Below, one piece after another: positions 31,218 through 40,500 of a stretch of 42,250 bases of DNA; position 1 is the stretch's first letter; every line of letters begins with the position of its first letter. The translations under genes and the position numbers were made by a program. The notes under the pieces were generated by a model that saw only the letters and a program-made list of their open reading frames with translations, did not search any database and was not told the DNA's origin. The stretch is from the NCBI GenBank assembly GCA_001897995.1, contig MKRV01000010.1, positions 1 through 42,250 on the forward strand, given 5' to 3'. Origin of the DNA: Alphaproteobacteria bacterium 65-37 (GTDB lineage: Bacteria; Pseudomonadota; Alphaproteobacteria; Reyranellales; Reyranellaceae).

Positions 31218-32683
31218 GCCGCTCCCTCCTTCAGCTCGGCCAGCGCCCGGTTCAGCCCGTCGGCACCGACCTTGCGCAGTTCGGGCAGGCTGATGCCGAT
31301 TGCGTCGACGCCGTCGGGCGGTTCCTTGTAGACGGCGACCCATCGCATCGGCTGGTCGCGGTCCGGCTTCAGCTTGCGATAGCGGAACAGCTGGTTGCGC
31401 ACCCAGACCTCGTCCTGGCCGTAGACCAGCACCAGCGCGTCGCAATGCAGGATGCTGTTCTCGAGGTCCTCACGCACCTTCTGGGCCAGCACCTGCTGCG
31501 CCGGATCGTAGGCCACGGGCAGGATCGCGCCGTGGCCCGCCCTCTCGATCTCGCGGCAGAGCGCCCGGGCGCGTTCCATCTCGGGCATGTCGGCATTGAT
31601 GAAGATCAGCGCATCGCCGGATGCCGCCAATTTTGCCCCATTTTGCTCCTTGAGCTTGCGCAGGCGGGTGACGACTTCGGCTTTGAACGCCTCCAGCCCG
31701 TCGACCACGACGTTGGGTCCTTCGAGCAGCTCGCGATGGGCCGGATCGGCCACCCGATCGAGTTCCAGGCCGGGATGGCGCCATTGCGCGATCGGCTTGC
31801 CGGCCTTGGCCGCCAGCCGCGCCTGGGTCAGGGCATAGCCCTTGGGCTCGCGCCCGGGCAGGCGACTGAGCAACTGCACGACCATGTCGGCAGCCTGCAG
31901 GTCCGACGCATAGGCCGTCTCGAATTCGGCATCGCCACTGGGGTAGGATCCGCTCTGCGGCAGGATGCGGACATTGAACTGCTCGAGATGGCGCTGGACC
32001 TGGTCGCGCTCGTCGTCGAGATCCTCGGTCACCTTGGTGAGCAGCACGGTGCCCAGCGGCGGCAGCTCGATGGACGCGGGCTCCGGCTGTACCAGCAAAG
32101 TCGGTGGCCGGGCGCTTTCGCGCAGCGTCTGGAGCCGGTTCTTGATGCCGTGGGCGAGGTCATGGACCAGGGTCATGAACTGCTCGCGCCGTTCCGGGCT
32201 GGTCGGGTCGAGCGGCATCGGCACGCCTGTCGGCGTCTCGTAGTAGAAGTCCTTGCCGAGCTTGTCCCGCAACGCCTTGGGGTGTGGGCCGTCGCGGTCG
32301 AAGGGCAGGACCTTGACGACGAACAGGCGCTCGGCCGCCTTGTCGGCCTCGAGAAAGGCTTCCAGCTCCAGAATGGTGAAAGCGGGACGATCGGGGCCGC
32401 GCGGCGTCACATAGCTCGGCGAGAGGACCGAGACCATGAGCGCCGACTGGCGGGCATCGCTCAGGAAGGCGGCAAGATCATAGTTGCCGTCCTGTGCGCG
32501 TTTGGGACTGAAAAAGAACTCCAGCCCGCCCTTGAGGCCGAGGCCCATGCGCTGGCGCAGTGCCGTTTCCAGCATCTTCGCGAACTGGTGGACCCAGCCC
32601 TCGCCGATGCCGGCCGGCGCGACGTCGTCGGCGAGCGAGAAGCTCACGAAAACGTCATACTTGTACCCTTGCACATAGGCCAC
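31214..32683 (-). CDS. TIR-domain protein with three tandem TIR-like domains
   Basis: 489 residues. The first TIR domain is residues 8-185: DVFVSFSLADD, then FFFSPKRAQDGNYD, LMVSVLSPSYV, and ILELEAFLEA with Glu106 as a candidate catalytic glutamate. Residues 211-345 are a second TIR/DUF4062-like unit (TVLLTKVTEDLDDERDQVQRHLEQ, ADMVVQLLSRLPG). Residues 357-489 are a third (LIFINADMPEMERARALCREIERAG, DALVLVYGQDEVWV). Active TIRs cleave NAD or make cyclic ADP-ribose-like signals; whether the second and third units are active is unknown. The start read is GTG at 32683, with only a weak ribosome site. Its stop overlaps the NTPase start, so TIR and STAND are made together. Confidence 0.88.
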   Translation of the reverse strand: MAYVQGYKYDVFVSFSLADDVAPAGIGEGWVHQFAKMLETALRQRMGLGLKGGLEFFFSPKRAQDGNYDLAAFLSDARQSALMVSVLSPSYVTPRGPDRPAFTILELEAFLEADKAAERLFVVKVLPFDRDGPHPKALRDKLGKDFYYETPTGVPMPLDPTSPERREQFMTLVHDLAHGIKNRLQTLRESARPPTLLVQPEPASIELPPLGTVLLTKVTEDLDDERDQVQRHLEQFNVRILPQSGSYPSGDAEFETAYASDLQAADMVVQLLSRLPGREPKGYALTQARLAAKAGKPIAQWRHPGLELDRVADPAHRELLEGPNVVVDGLEAFKAEVVTRLRKLKEQNGAKLAASGDALIFINADMPEMERARALCREIERAGHGAILPVAYDPAQQVLAQKVREDLENSILHCDALVLVYGQDEVWVRNQLFRYRKLKPDRDQPMRWVAVYKEPPDGVDAIGISLPELRKVGADGLNRALAELKEGAA

Positions 32684-32760
32684 GCCGCAGCCCCGCGACC
32701 AACAGTACGGAAAGGGCCGATGTTAGGGAGAGAGTGGCGGACTCCGCAATATGTGAAACG

Positions 32761-32770
32761 GTGTCGACAC
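32761..32770. promoter_or_regulatory. Ten-base palindrome upstream of the TIR operon
   Basis: GTGTCGACAC is a perfect palindrome 78 bases upstream of the TIR start, in the 119-base gap before the GNAT gene end. A partial CGACA-N6-TGTCG repeat overlaps it. It may be an operator, or chance. Confidence 0.3.
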
Positions 32771-32802
32771 AATCTTGTCGTGCAGGGCCTGTGCCGCCGC
32801 CC

Positions 32803-33204
32803 TCAGCGTTCGCGGCGGTAGAGGTAGCAGTTGTCGGCCTTGGGCATCTTTATGCCCTCGTAGTAGGTCACGGCGCCCGGCGCGGAGAGCAGCAGGGTGG
32901 TGGTGAGTGCGCCGCCGGCGGCGGTGCGGGTCTCCTCGATCAGGCGGCGGCCGATGCCCTGGCCCTGGCAGGCGCGGTCGACGGCGAGATCGGACAGGTA
33001 GCAGCAGAAGCAGAAGTCGGTGAGCGAGCGCGCGAAGCCGACCAGCCGGCCGTCCTGGCGGGCGGTCAGGATCAGGTTGGCATGTGCCAGCATGCGTTCG
33101 ATGCGGTCGCGGTCGCCGACCGGGCGGTTGATGCCCGACTTGTTCGCGACATCGATGTATTCGTCGGCGCCGAGATTATCCTCGCGGGCGTAGATCGTGA
33201 TCAT
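32803..33204 (-). CDS. GNAT-family N-acetyltransferase
   Basis: A 133-residue acetyl-CoA-dependent acetyltransferase. The acetyl-CoA loop is VDRACQGQGIGRRLIEET (Q-x-x-G-x-G/A, about residues 74-91), preceded by beta strands LVGFARSLTD and FCCYLSDLAV. The C-terminal strand pair LLLSAPGAVTYYEGIKMPKADNCYLYRR contains the usual Tyr near the catalytic site. The ATG at 33204 overlaps the hydrolase stop as ATGA; an upstream in-frame ATG at 33216 is possible. The substrate is unknown. The longer reading of this frame runs through the hydrolase gene and is not real. Confidence 0.9.
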   Translation of the reverse strand: MITIYAREDNLGADEYIDVANKSGINRPVGDRDRIERMLAHANLILTARQDGRLVGFARSLTDFCFCCYLSDLAVDRACQGQGIGRRLIEETRTAAGGALTTTLLLSAPGAVTYYEGIKMPKADNCYLYRRER

Positions 33205-33899
33205 TGCCTCATCCATCTCCTCAGGCCGGCCGTGACTTCGGCCGGGCGTTCCAGGGGAGAGACGTGCCCGCATTCCTCCAGCACCACAAGCTGGGCGTTG
33301 GCGATGTCGGCCGCCATCTCCTGGGCGCGCGGCAGGGGCGTCGCGAGATCCTGGCGACCCACCATCACCACCGTCGGCACGTCGATCTCGACCAGCAGGG
33401 GCCGGCTGTCGGGCCGGCCAAGGATCGCCCGCTGCTCGCGCACGAACCCGTCGCCGCCGATCTCCTGCGCCATCTCGAGGATCGGCTGGACGACCGCTGA
33501 GTCCTTCAGCCGCGACGGATGGATGATCTGCGGCAGCAGGGTGGGATGAACGCCATGGAAGCGCCCCAGTTTGGTCTGCTCGATGAAGGCTTGGCGGCGT
33601 GTGCGCGTCTCGGGCGAATCGGGGGCGGCCTGCGTGTCGATCAGCGCCAGGCGCTCGATCCGCTCCGGCGCGCGGCGGAGGAGTTCGAAGGCGACATAGC
33701 CGCCCATCGAGAAGCCGCCGAGTGCAAAGGTCGGAGGGGCCGTTGCCAGGACCGCCTCGGCCATGTCGGCGATCGTCTCGTGATGCCAGAGCTCGGGGAT
33801 CGCGACCTCGGCAATGTCCTGCAGCGCCCCGGCCTGGTGCTCGAAAACGCGCCGCGTGTTCAGCAGCCCCGGCAGCAGGACAAGCGATGGGCGCGTCAT
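33201..33899 (-). CDS. Alpha/beta hydrolase
   Basis: A 232-residue serine hydrolase. The oxyanion region is LVLLPGLLNTRRVFEHQ and the nucleophile elbow is GGFSMGG with Ser64. The acid is Asp in MVGRQDLATPL, and the catalytic His is in LEECGHVSPLE near the C-terminus. Helical lid sequence lies between (TRTRRQAFIEQTKLGRFHGVHP). The ATG at 33899 gives MTRPSLVLLPG. It is translationally coupled to the GNAT gene by a four-base overlap. The substrate is not predictable; relatives include esterases and lactone hydrolases. Confidence 0.9.
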   Translation of the reverse strand: MTRPSLVLLPGLLNTRRVFEHQAGALQDIAEVAIPELWHHETIADMAEAVLATAPPTFALGGFSMGGYVAFELLRRAPERIERLALIDTQAAPDSPETRTRRQAFIEQTKLGRFHGVHPTLLPQIIHPSRLKDSAVVQPILEMAQEIGGDGFVREQRAILGRPDSRPLLVEIDVPTVVMVGRQDLATPLPRAQEMAADIANAQLVVLEECGHVSPLERPAEVTAGLRRWMRQ

Positions 33900-33943
33900 A
33901 TCGATTTCCCCGGCGATCCCTTGGATGGTCTGAGGTGAAGCCC

Positions 33944-35887
33944 TCAGATCTGGATCTGATTACCCAGTTCGATAGCGCGGTTGGGCGGGATGCGGAAGAA
34001 GGTCTTGCTCGCCGAAGCGGAGTGCGAGAGCGAGATGAACCAGTCACGGCGCCAGCGGCCGAGCCTGGAATGCTGCGAGGGCACCAGCGTCTCGCGGCCG
34101 AGGAAGAAGGACGTCTCCATCTCGTCATAGGCGATGCCATGCGGCCGGCAGGCCCGCAGCGCCTCGGGGATGTCGGGCTGCTCGGTGAAGCCGTAATGGG
34201 CGATCACGGTGTGGAAGCCCTTGCCCAGACGCTCGACTTCGACGCGCTGGCTCTCCGGCACGACCGGCACGTCCATGGTGTCGACCTGCAGGATGATGAT
34301 GCGCTCGTGCAGCACCTTGTTGTGTTTGAGATTGTGCAGGAAGGCGGCAGGCGTATGGCTGGCGTCGGCGGTCAGGAACACGGCGGTGCCGGCAACGCGG
34401 TCGGGCGCACGTTCCATACGCTCGAGGAATGCCTTGAGCGGCAGGGCGCCTTCGCTCATTTCGGCGGCGACCAGGCGGCGGCCCCGGCGCCACGTGGTGA
34501 TGGTGAAGTAGATCATGGCCGCCACGACCAGCGGCAGCCAGCCGCCGTCGGGGATCTTGAGCGCGTTGGCGATGAAGAAGGCGACGTCGGGGATGGCGAG
34601 GAAGCCGAACACCAGGACGGCGACCGGCCACGACCAGCGCCACACCAGGATGGCGACGACGGTGGCGAGCGCAGCATCGACCAGCATGGCGCCGGTCACG
34701 GCGAGGCCGTAGGCGCCGGACAGCGCGCCCGACGAGCCGAAGCCGACCACCAGAGCGACGATGCCGGCCATCAGCAGCCAGTTGACCCGCGGGATGTAGA
34801 TCTGGCCGATCGCCGTTTCCGAGGTGTGCTGGATCTCCATGCGCGGCAGGTAGCCGAGCTGGATCGCCTGGCGGGTCAGCGAAAAGACGCCGGTGATGAC
34901 CGCCTGCGAGGCGATCACGGCTGCCATGGTGGAGAGGATCACCAGAGCGATGATGTAGTCCTGCGGGACGAGCTCGAAGAAGACGTGATGGACCACGGTA
35001 GGGTCGGCGATGATCAGCGCCCCCTGGCCGAAATAGTTCAGGACCAAGCCAGGCATGGCGAGGCCCAGCCAGGCGATGCGGATGGGCTTGCGGCCGAAAT
35101 GCCCCATGTCGGCGTAAAGGGCCTCCGCGCCGGTGACTGCCAGCACGATCGAGCCGAACGCCCAGAAGATGCCGAAGCCTTGGTCGGCGACGAGACGGAG
35201 GGCGTGGATCGGGTTGATGGCTTCCAGCACGGCGGGGTTCTTCACCACCTGCCAGGCGCCTAGCACACCCAGCACCACGAACCACAGCAGCATCACCGGG
35301 CCGAACAGCCGGCCGACATCGGCCGTCCCGCGCGACTGCAGCAGGAACAGGCCGACCAGGATCGCCAGCGAGACCGGCACGACCAGCGGCGTGAAGGCGG
35401 GTGTGACGGCCGACAGGCCCTCGACGGCGCTCATCACCGTCATGGCGGGGGTGATGATGGCGTCGCCATAGAAGAGAGCGAGGCCGACCACGGCAAAGAT
35501 CGTCACGGTATTGCGGATCCGCCGCGCCTTGGCGCTGAGCCCGCGCGAGGCCAGCGTCGCCAGCGCCAGCACGCCGCCTTCGCCCTTGTTGTCGGCGCGC
35601 ATGATCAGCACGACGTATTTGATGGTGACGGTAAGCGTCACCGCCCAGAACAGCATCGAGAGGACGCCCAGCACGTGCTCGGGCGTCGGCGCCAGGCCCG
35701 TCCCGTGCAGGAAGGTCTCGCGCAACGCATAGAGCGGGCTGGTGCCGATGTCGCCGAACACCACGCCCAACGCGCCGACGACCAGAGCCGCCGTGGCCGG
35801 ATGGGGCGCAGGCTGGCTGGGTTGACGGGCGTCGGGGTAAGAGGACTGACTGGTCTCGGCAGGGGCCATGAGCTGAAACGCCGCCAT
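33944..35887 (-). CDS. kup: Low-affinity potassium uptake transporter Kup
   Basis: A 647-residue K+:H+ symporter of the KUP/HAK/KT family. Diagnostic segments are ALGVVFGDIGTSPLYALRETF (first helix), TIKYVVLIMRADNKGEGGVLAL, GDAIITPAMTVMSAVEGL, VTGAEALYADMGHFGRKPIRIAWL and EIQHTSETAIGQIYIPRVNW. About twelve membrane helices are followed by a cytosolic tail of around 190 residues with EVERLGKGFHTVIAHYGFTEQPDIP and TSFFLGRETL. The length matches family members. The ATG at 35887 is used; an internal ATG at 35869 is an alternative. It is single and monocistronic, with a long upstream region shared with the AraC fragment. Confidence 0.96.
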   Translation of the reverse strand: MAAFQLMAPAETSQSSYPDARQPSQPAPHPATAALVVGALGVVFGDIGTSPLYALRETFLHGTGLAPTPEHVLGVLSMLFWAVTLTVTIKYVVLIMRADNKGEGGVLALATLASRGLSAKARRIRNTVTIFAVVGLALFYGDAIITPAMTVMSAVEGLSAVTPAFTPLVVPVSLAILVGLFLLQSRGTADVGRLFGPVMLLWFVVLGVLGAWQVVKNPAVLEAINPIHALRLVADQGFGIFWAFGSIVLAVTGAEALYADMGHFGRKPIRIAWLGLAMPGLVLNYFGQGALIIADPTVVHHVFFELVPQDYIIALVILSTMAAVIASQAVITGVFSLTRQAIQLGYLPRMEIQHTSETAIGQIYIPRVNWLLMAGIVALVVGFGSSGALSGAYGLAVTGAMLVDAALATVVAILVWRWSWPVAVLVFGFLAIPDVAFFIANALKIPDGGWLPLVVAAMIYFTITTWRRGRRLVAAEMSEGALPLKAFLERMERAPDRVAGTAVFLTADASHTPAAFLHNLKHNKVLHERIIILQVDTMDVPVVPESQRVEVERLGKGFHTVIAHYGFTEQPDIPEALRACRPHGIAYDEMETSFFLGRETLVPSQHSRLGRWRRDWFISLSHSASASKTFFRIPPNRAIELGNQIQI

Positions 35888-36155
35888 GAGGGCGGCGGCG
35901 GGGCGACGGTGTGCTCCGCCGCCTTCGGCCTGTCAACGCACCAGATGTGGGCGTGTTGCGACGAAAGAGCTTGACTTCACGATCTGCTGCCTTCGGCGTG
36001 CAAAATCACGGGCCGCCTTCCGATGCTCGATCGTCGGAGATCCTCCCGACTCTGCCGTCGGACGCCACCATCGTTGTTCAAGCTGAGAACGGCAAGGCGG
36101 GGCGTCTTTCAGCGCGCCGAGTGTGTAGCGTGCTCGTCCGATCCTGCCGCGGACT
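35888..36155. other. Intergenic stretch upstream of kup
   Basis: About 270 bases between kup and the decayed AraC fragment. I see no gene, tRNA or convincing promoter. Together with the fragment (36156-36318) and the AraC leader, the gap between kup and the AraC start is 459 bases. It holds only scattered GC-rich dyads. Confidence 0.5.
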
Positions 36156-36318
36156 GTGATCGGCAGTGCACTTGCTACGCGATTTGAAATAGACCACGCT
36201 TTGTTTCGAGGCCGACTGAGAAGCGTCATCCATCGGCGGCAATCGCCGTCGATGCTGGTTTCGGCGACCTGTCCTGGTCAAGTGCGTCTTCGCCGGGCTA
36301 CCGGCCGGGGGCCCGCGG
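36156..36318 (+). pseudogene. Decayed AraC-family C-terminal fragment
   Basis: The sequence encodes pieces of an AraC helix-turn-helix tail in different frames. One frame gives RFEIDHALFRGRLRSVIHRRQ, like the helix before the second HTH. A shifted frame from about 36242 gives IAVDAGFGDLSW, the strongly conserved second HTH. A further shift gives QVRLRRATG where FNRVFRRAYG is expected. The intact gene downstream has LALEAGFGDLSYFNRVFRRAYG at its end. At least two frame changes and no start mean it is not functional. It is probably the remnant of an older or duplicated regulator. Confidence 0.6.
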
Positions 36319-36346
36319 TGTGGTCGCGCATTGCAGGAGGCGGACA

Positions 36347-37333
36347 ATGACCGACGGGCGCGGCGTTGCGTCCCCGACATCTCTGCGCTTTTCGACGGCT
36401 ACTTTGCCGGAGCGGCAGCGCTTGACGCTGTACCGGGAGATTTTCGGCCGCGGGGTCGTCAACATGGACATCACGCCGCTCAGCGATGACAGCTGGGCCG
36501 AGGCCGAACTGAGAGCCTTGCCCGGCGCCAGCTTCATGTGGGGCAGTAACTCGGCCTACCGCTTCGAGAAGGTGCGGGAACGCGCGCTCGATTGCGACGA
36601 CATCCTGCTGGTCTGGGCGGTTGGTCCGACGCGCGGCGTCTTCCGGCACCTCGGCAAGGAAATGCGCGTCGAGGACGGGGCGACGATCCTCATGTCCTGC
36701 GAGCACCATGCCGTCGCGGAAAACGTGGCACCCATCCGCCATGTCAATGTCAAGATACAGCGTGCCCTGCTGACGCCGATCGTCGGCGAGATTGGCGACG
36801 CGCTGATGCGGCCGATTCGACCGGATTGCGCTGCCATGAGGCTGCTCAAGGGCTATGTGGAAACCATTCGGGAACTCGCGACCGAGACCGCCGTCGATCG
36901 TGCGGTCGTGGTCCATATTTGCGATCTCATTGCCCTGTCGGCGGGCGTGGGACGCGATGCTGCGGAGCAGGCGCGCGGCCGCGGCCTGCGCGTGGCCCGC
37001 CACGATGCGATCTGCAAGCTGATCCTCGCCGATCTCGGCAACCCGAACCTTTCCGTGAACCACGTCGCGCAGGCGCAAGGTGTAACCCCGCGTTACGTGC
37101 AGCTCCTGTTCGAGCAGGAGGGGACGACCTTTTCGGCCTTCGTACTTGAGCAACGCCTCGCTCTCGTTCGTCGGCGCCTGCTCAGTCCCCTGTTCGACCA
37201 TCAGCCGATCGGCGCACTGGCACTCGAGGCAGGCTTTGGCGACCTCTCCTACTTCAACCGCGTCTTCCGTCGGGCCTATGGCGAGACCCCATCCGACGTC
37301 CGGCAGCGCGTCCGCCGCGCGATCATGAGGTGA
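36347..37333 (+). CDS. AraC-family transcriptional regulator
   Basis: 328 residues from the ATG at 36347, with AGGAGG six bases upstream; an earlier in-frame start at 36320 lacks this. Residues about 35-170 form the AraC-binding-like N-terminal domain (ALPGASFMWGSNSAYRFEKVRERA, DDILLVWAVGPTRGVFRHLGKEMRVEDGATILMSCEH). The double helix-turn-helix is residues about 230-325: LSVNHVAQAQGVTPRYVQLLFEQEGTTFSAFVLEQRL, then IGALALEAGFGDLSYFNRVFRRAYGETPSDVR. The effector is unknown. It is followed by a 26-bp palindrome and then the autotransporter gene on the same strand, a likely target. Confidence 0.94.
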   Translation: MTDGRGVASPTSLRFSTATLPERQRLTLYREIFGRGVVNMDITPLSDDSWAEAELRALPGASFMWGSNSAYRFEKVRERALDCDDILLVWAVGPTRGVFRHLGKEMRVEDGATILMSCEHHAVAENVAPIRHVNVKIQRALLTPIVGEIGDALMRPIRPDCAAMRLLKGYVETIRELATETAVDRAVVVHICDLIALSAGVGRDAAEQARGRGLRVARHDAICKLILADLGNPNLSVNHVAQAQGVTPRYVQLLFEQEGTTFSAFVLEQRLALVRRRLLSPLFDHQPIGALALEAGFGDLSYFNRVFRRAYGETPSDVRQRVRRAIMR

Positions 37334-37341
37334 ACGTGCAG

Positions 37342-37367
37342 CCTGAAACGAACGTGTTCGTTTCAGG
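37342..37367. promoter_or_regulatory. 26-bp near-perfect palindrome after the AraC gene
   Basis: CCTGAAACGAAC (37342-37353), two bases, then GTTCGTTTCAGG (37356-37367): exact 12-bp arms. It lies eight bases after the AraC stop and about 165 bases before the autotransporter start. There is no T tract and a two-base loop would fold badly, so an operator is more likely than a terminator. Confidence 0.5.
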
Positions 37368-37519
37368 ACTATAGGCGCTTCGCTCCCGCCCAAGCGTCGC
37401 GTCGACACAGCCTGTATCCCTTTCCCGGTCGGCAACACGAGCAGATGTGCCGCGGCGTGACCGTGCGTCCTCGGCGGTCGAGCGATCGACGCCGCGGAGT
37501 CGGTAAGGGGGTATGACCA

Positions 37520-40500
37520 GTGACCGTAGCCAACCCACGCCTGCGCCGTTCGCTCCACTTCTCCGTCAGTTCCGGCGCCCTCGCTGCCGGACTTTCCCTG
37601 ATGGCGAGCCCGGCACGCGCGGATTGCCAGCTTGAATTCTCTATTCCCAACATCATTTTCGTCTGCAGCGGATCCAACACGACCACCCAGGCGGTCAGCA
37701 ACGCGGGCATCACCGATGTTCGGACCGTGGCGGGCTTCTCGGTCGACACCACGACGACGGGGGGCAATGCGCTCGATATTCAAGGTCTCGGGAGGATCCT
37801 CTACCGCGACACGTTCGCTTCGCCTCTTACCAGCCCCGATGCTGCGCTAAGCGTCTGGTCGACCGGCGATGCCGGTTTCCTCGGCTCCATCGGGGTCGAG
37901 ACGAATGGCGACATTACCGGCAGGACCGGGATCCTGGCGACGAATGCCGGTAGCGGCGCTGTCGAGATCACGAGCACCGGCAACATCCTCGGGACCAGCG
38001 GTCCGGGCATCCAGGCCACGGGCAGCGGCATGGGCATGACGATCAATGTCGCCAACGTGACATCTACTGGCAGCGCCTTCGCTGGTTTCGGCATCTATGC
38101 CCAAAATGGCGGCGGCGGTACCAACGTCTTCGCCAGTGGCGATGTCGTCAGCGCGGCGGGCACCGGCATAGCGATCATCAACGATGTCACCGCGTCCGAA
38201 GCGTTCGTTTCCGTCAACAACGTGACTGGTGGCACGAATGGCATCAGGATCCTGAACAACGGCATGTTCGGAACGGCGGTGGTTGCGACCGGCGCTGTCG
38301 CGGGCACGAACGGAACCGGTATCTTCGTCGAGAGCAACGTGAACGGCCCCGGCGCCGCCGTGACTATTGCCGCCGTCGACGTCACGGGTGGCGTGGACGG
38401 CATTCGCATTCTCAACAATGGCCAGGGCAGTTTTTCCCCGGCACGAACCGTCATCGCCACCACTGGCGACGTGATCGGCGGCAGCGGGGACGGCATCGGC
38501 GTTGCGAACGGAGCGGCCACAACGGACCTGGACATCACTGCCGTCAACGTGACGGGTGGCAATCTTGGTATCGTCGCCAGAAACGACGGCACAGGTAGAA
38601 CACGGATCGTGGCCACTGGCCGCGTCAGCGGTGGCATCGTCGGTATCACGGCCTCGAACGGGACCAGCACGACCGACCTGACGGTCGAGGCGGTCGATGT
38701 CACGGGTGGGCAACGGGGCATATTTGCCGCTAATTTCGGTACCGGGACGACCCGCGTGACCAGCACCGGCACCGTTGCCAGCACGGCCGCGGGCGGCAGC
38801 GGCATCCTTGTCGCGAACGGCGCGAACGGCAGCGATGTGTCGGTTGCTGTCGCCGATATCACCGGCTGGGACGGCATCATCGTCCAGAACTTCGGCACTG
38901 GCGCGACCGTGGTCACTTCCACTGGTAACATTGTCGGGACGGATGGCAATTTCGGCCTCTTTGCGACCAATGCGGCGAGCGCGACCGATCTGACGGTCAA
39001 TGTCGCGACCGTGAGCCACCGCCGCCTTCAGGCGATCGTCGTTGCCAACGAAGGGAGCGGCGCGACGCGCATCACCGCCACGGGCAACGTGATCAGTGGC
39101 GGCGGAGCCGGCATTTCCGCGCGGAACGGCACGACCGCGACCGACCTCCGCATCGACGCCGTCGATGTCACGGGCGTAGTCACCGGCATATTCGCCAGCA
39201 ACCAGGGCACGGGCGGGACCCGAGTAGCGGCTACCGGCAGAGTGACCGCGACCGCAGGCACTGGAATTCTCGCCGTTCATCTAGGCGGTGCGGCCGGGCT
39301 GACAGTGAACGCAGCCGGCGTTTCGGGCGGGACGAACGGCATAGACGCCCGCAACACCGGCGGCGGTGCCACGAGGGTCACGGCCGGTGGTGAGGTTCGC
39401 GGCGGTACGGGATTCGGGCTTTCGGTCTCGACAGGAGGGAGCGCAACGGACATCGCGATCAACGTCGTCGACATCGCCGGAGGCGGATTGTTCGGCATCT
39501 CGAGTTTCAACGGCGGCAGTGGCGCGACAGCCATCACCGCGACCGGCGCGGTCGTGTCGGCGACGGGAGCTGGCATCGCGGCGCACAATACCGCCTCCAC
39601 GACCAACTTGACGATCGAGGCGGCAACGGCGACGGGGGCCAGTGTCGGTATCAGGGCAACCAACGAAGGCGTCGGCCTGACATCGGTGACCGCTACGGGA
39701 CTGGTCCAGGGCAATAGCTACGGCATCGATGCGCGCAACGCGGTCACGACCACGAACCTGATCGTGAACGCCGCGGCGGTGACCGGCCGGCTCGGCGGAA
39801 TTGCGGCTCAGAATGACGGCAGCGGTGCCACTGCGGTCACGGCGACCGGGGCTGTGGCGGCAAGTGCCGGAACTGGAATCTTTGCCAATCACTCGGCCGG
39901 TGCCGGAGGATTGACGATCGACGCGACCGTTGTTTCCGGCGATGTGCACGGCATCGACGCGCGCAACACCGGCGGCGGCGCCACGAGGGTTACGGCCACG
40001 GGCGAGGTTCGCGGTGGAGCAGGGGGCGGGCTTTCGGTCACGACAGCGGGGAGCGCGACGGACATAACGATCAACGCCGTCGACGTCGCCGGCGGAGGCT
40101 CGTTCGGCGTCTCGAGCCTCAACGGCGGCAGCGGGTCGACGGCAATCAGGACGACCGGGACGGTCTCGTCGGCGACCGGAGACGGCATCGCGGCGCGCAA
40201 TATCTTCTCGACGACCAACTTGACGATCCAGGCGGCGACGGTGACGGGAGCCGATGTCGGTATCAGGGCAACCAACGAAGGCGTCGGCCTGACATCGGTG
40301 ACCGCCACGGGGCCGGTCCAGGGCAATGTCTATGGCATCGACGCGCAGAACGCGGCCACGGCCACGAACCTGACCTTGAACGTCGCGACGGTGACCGGCC
40401 GGCTCGCCGGGATCGTGACTCGAAATGCCGGCAGCGGCGACACGACGATCACGGCGGCCGGGGCCGTAACGGCAAGTGCCGGAACTGGAATCCTTGCCGA

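Noticed and set aside
31218..31445. N-terminal extension of the STAND frame to 31445
   Set aside because: It is the shifted reading of the TIR gene end; the family-typical YPGLRPF start follows the ATG at 31217, which is coupled to the TIR stop.
33599..35263. 554-codon plus-strand frame opposite kup
   Set aside because: Asp/His/Gly-rich shadow; the minus strand carries unmistakable Kup signatures.
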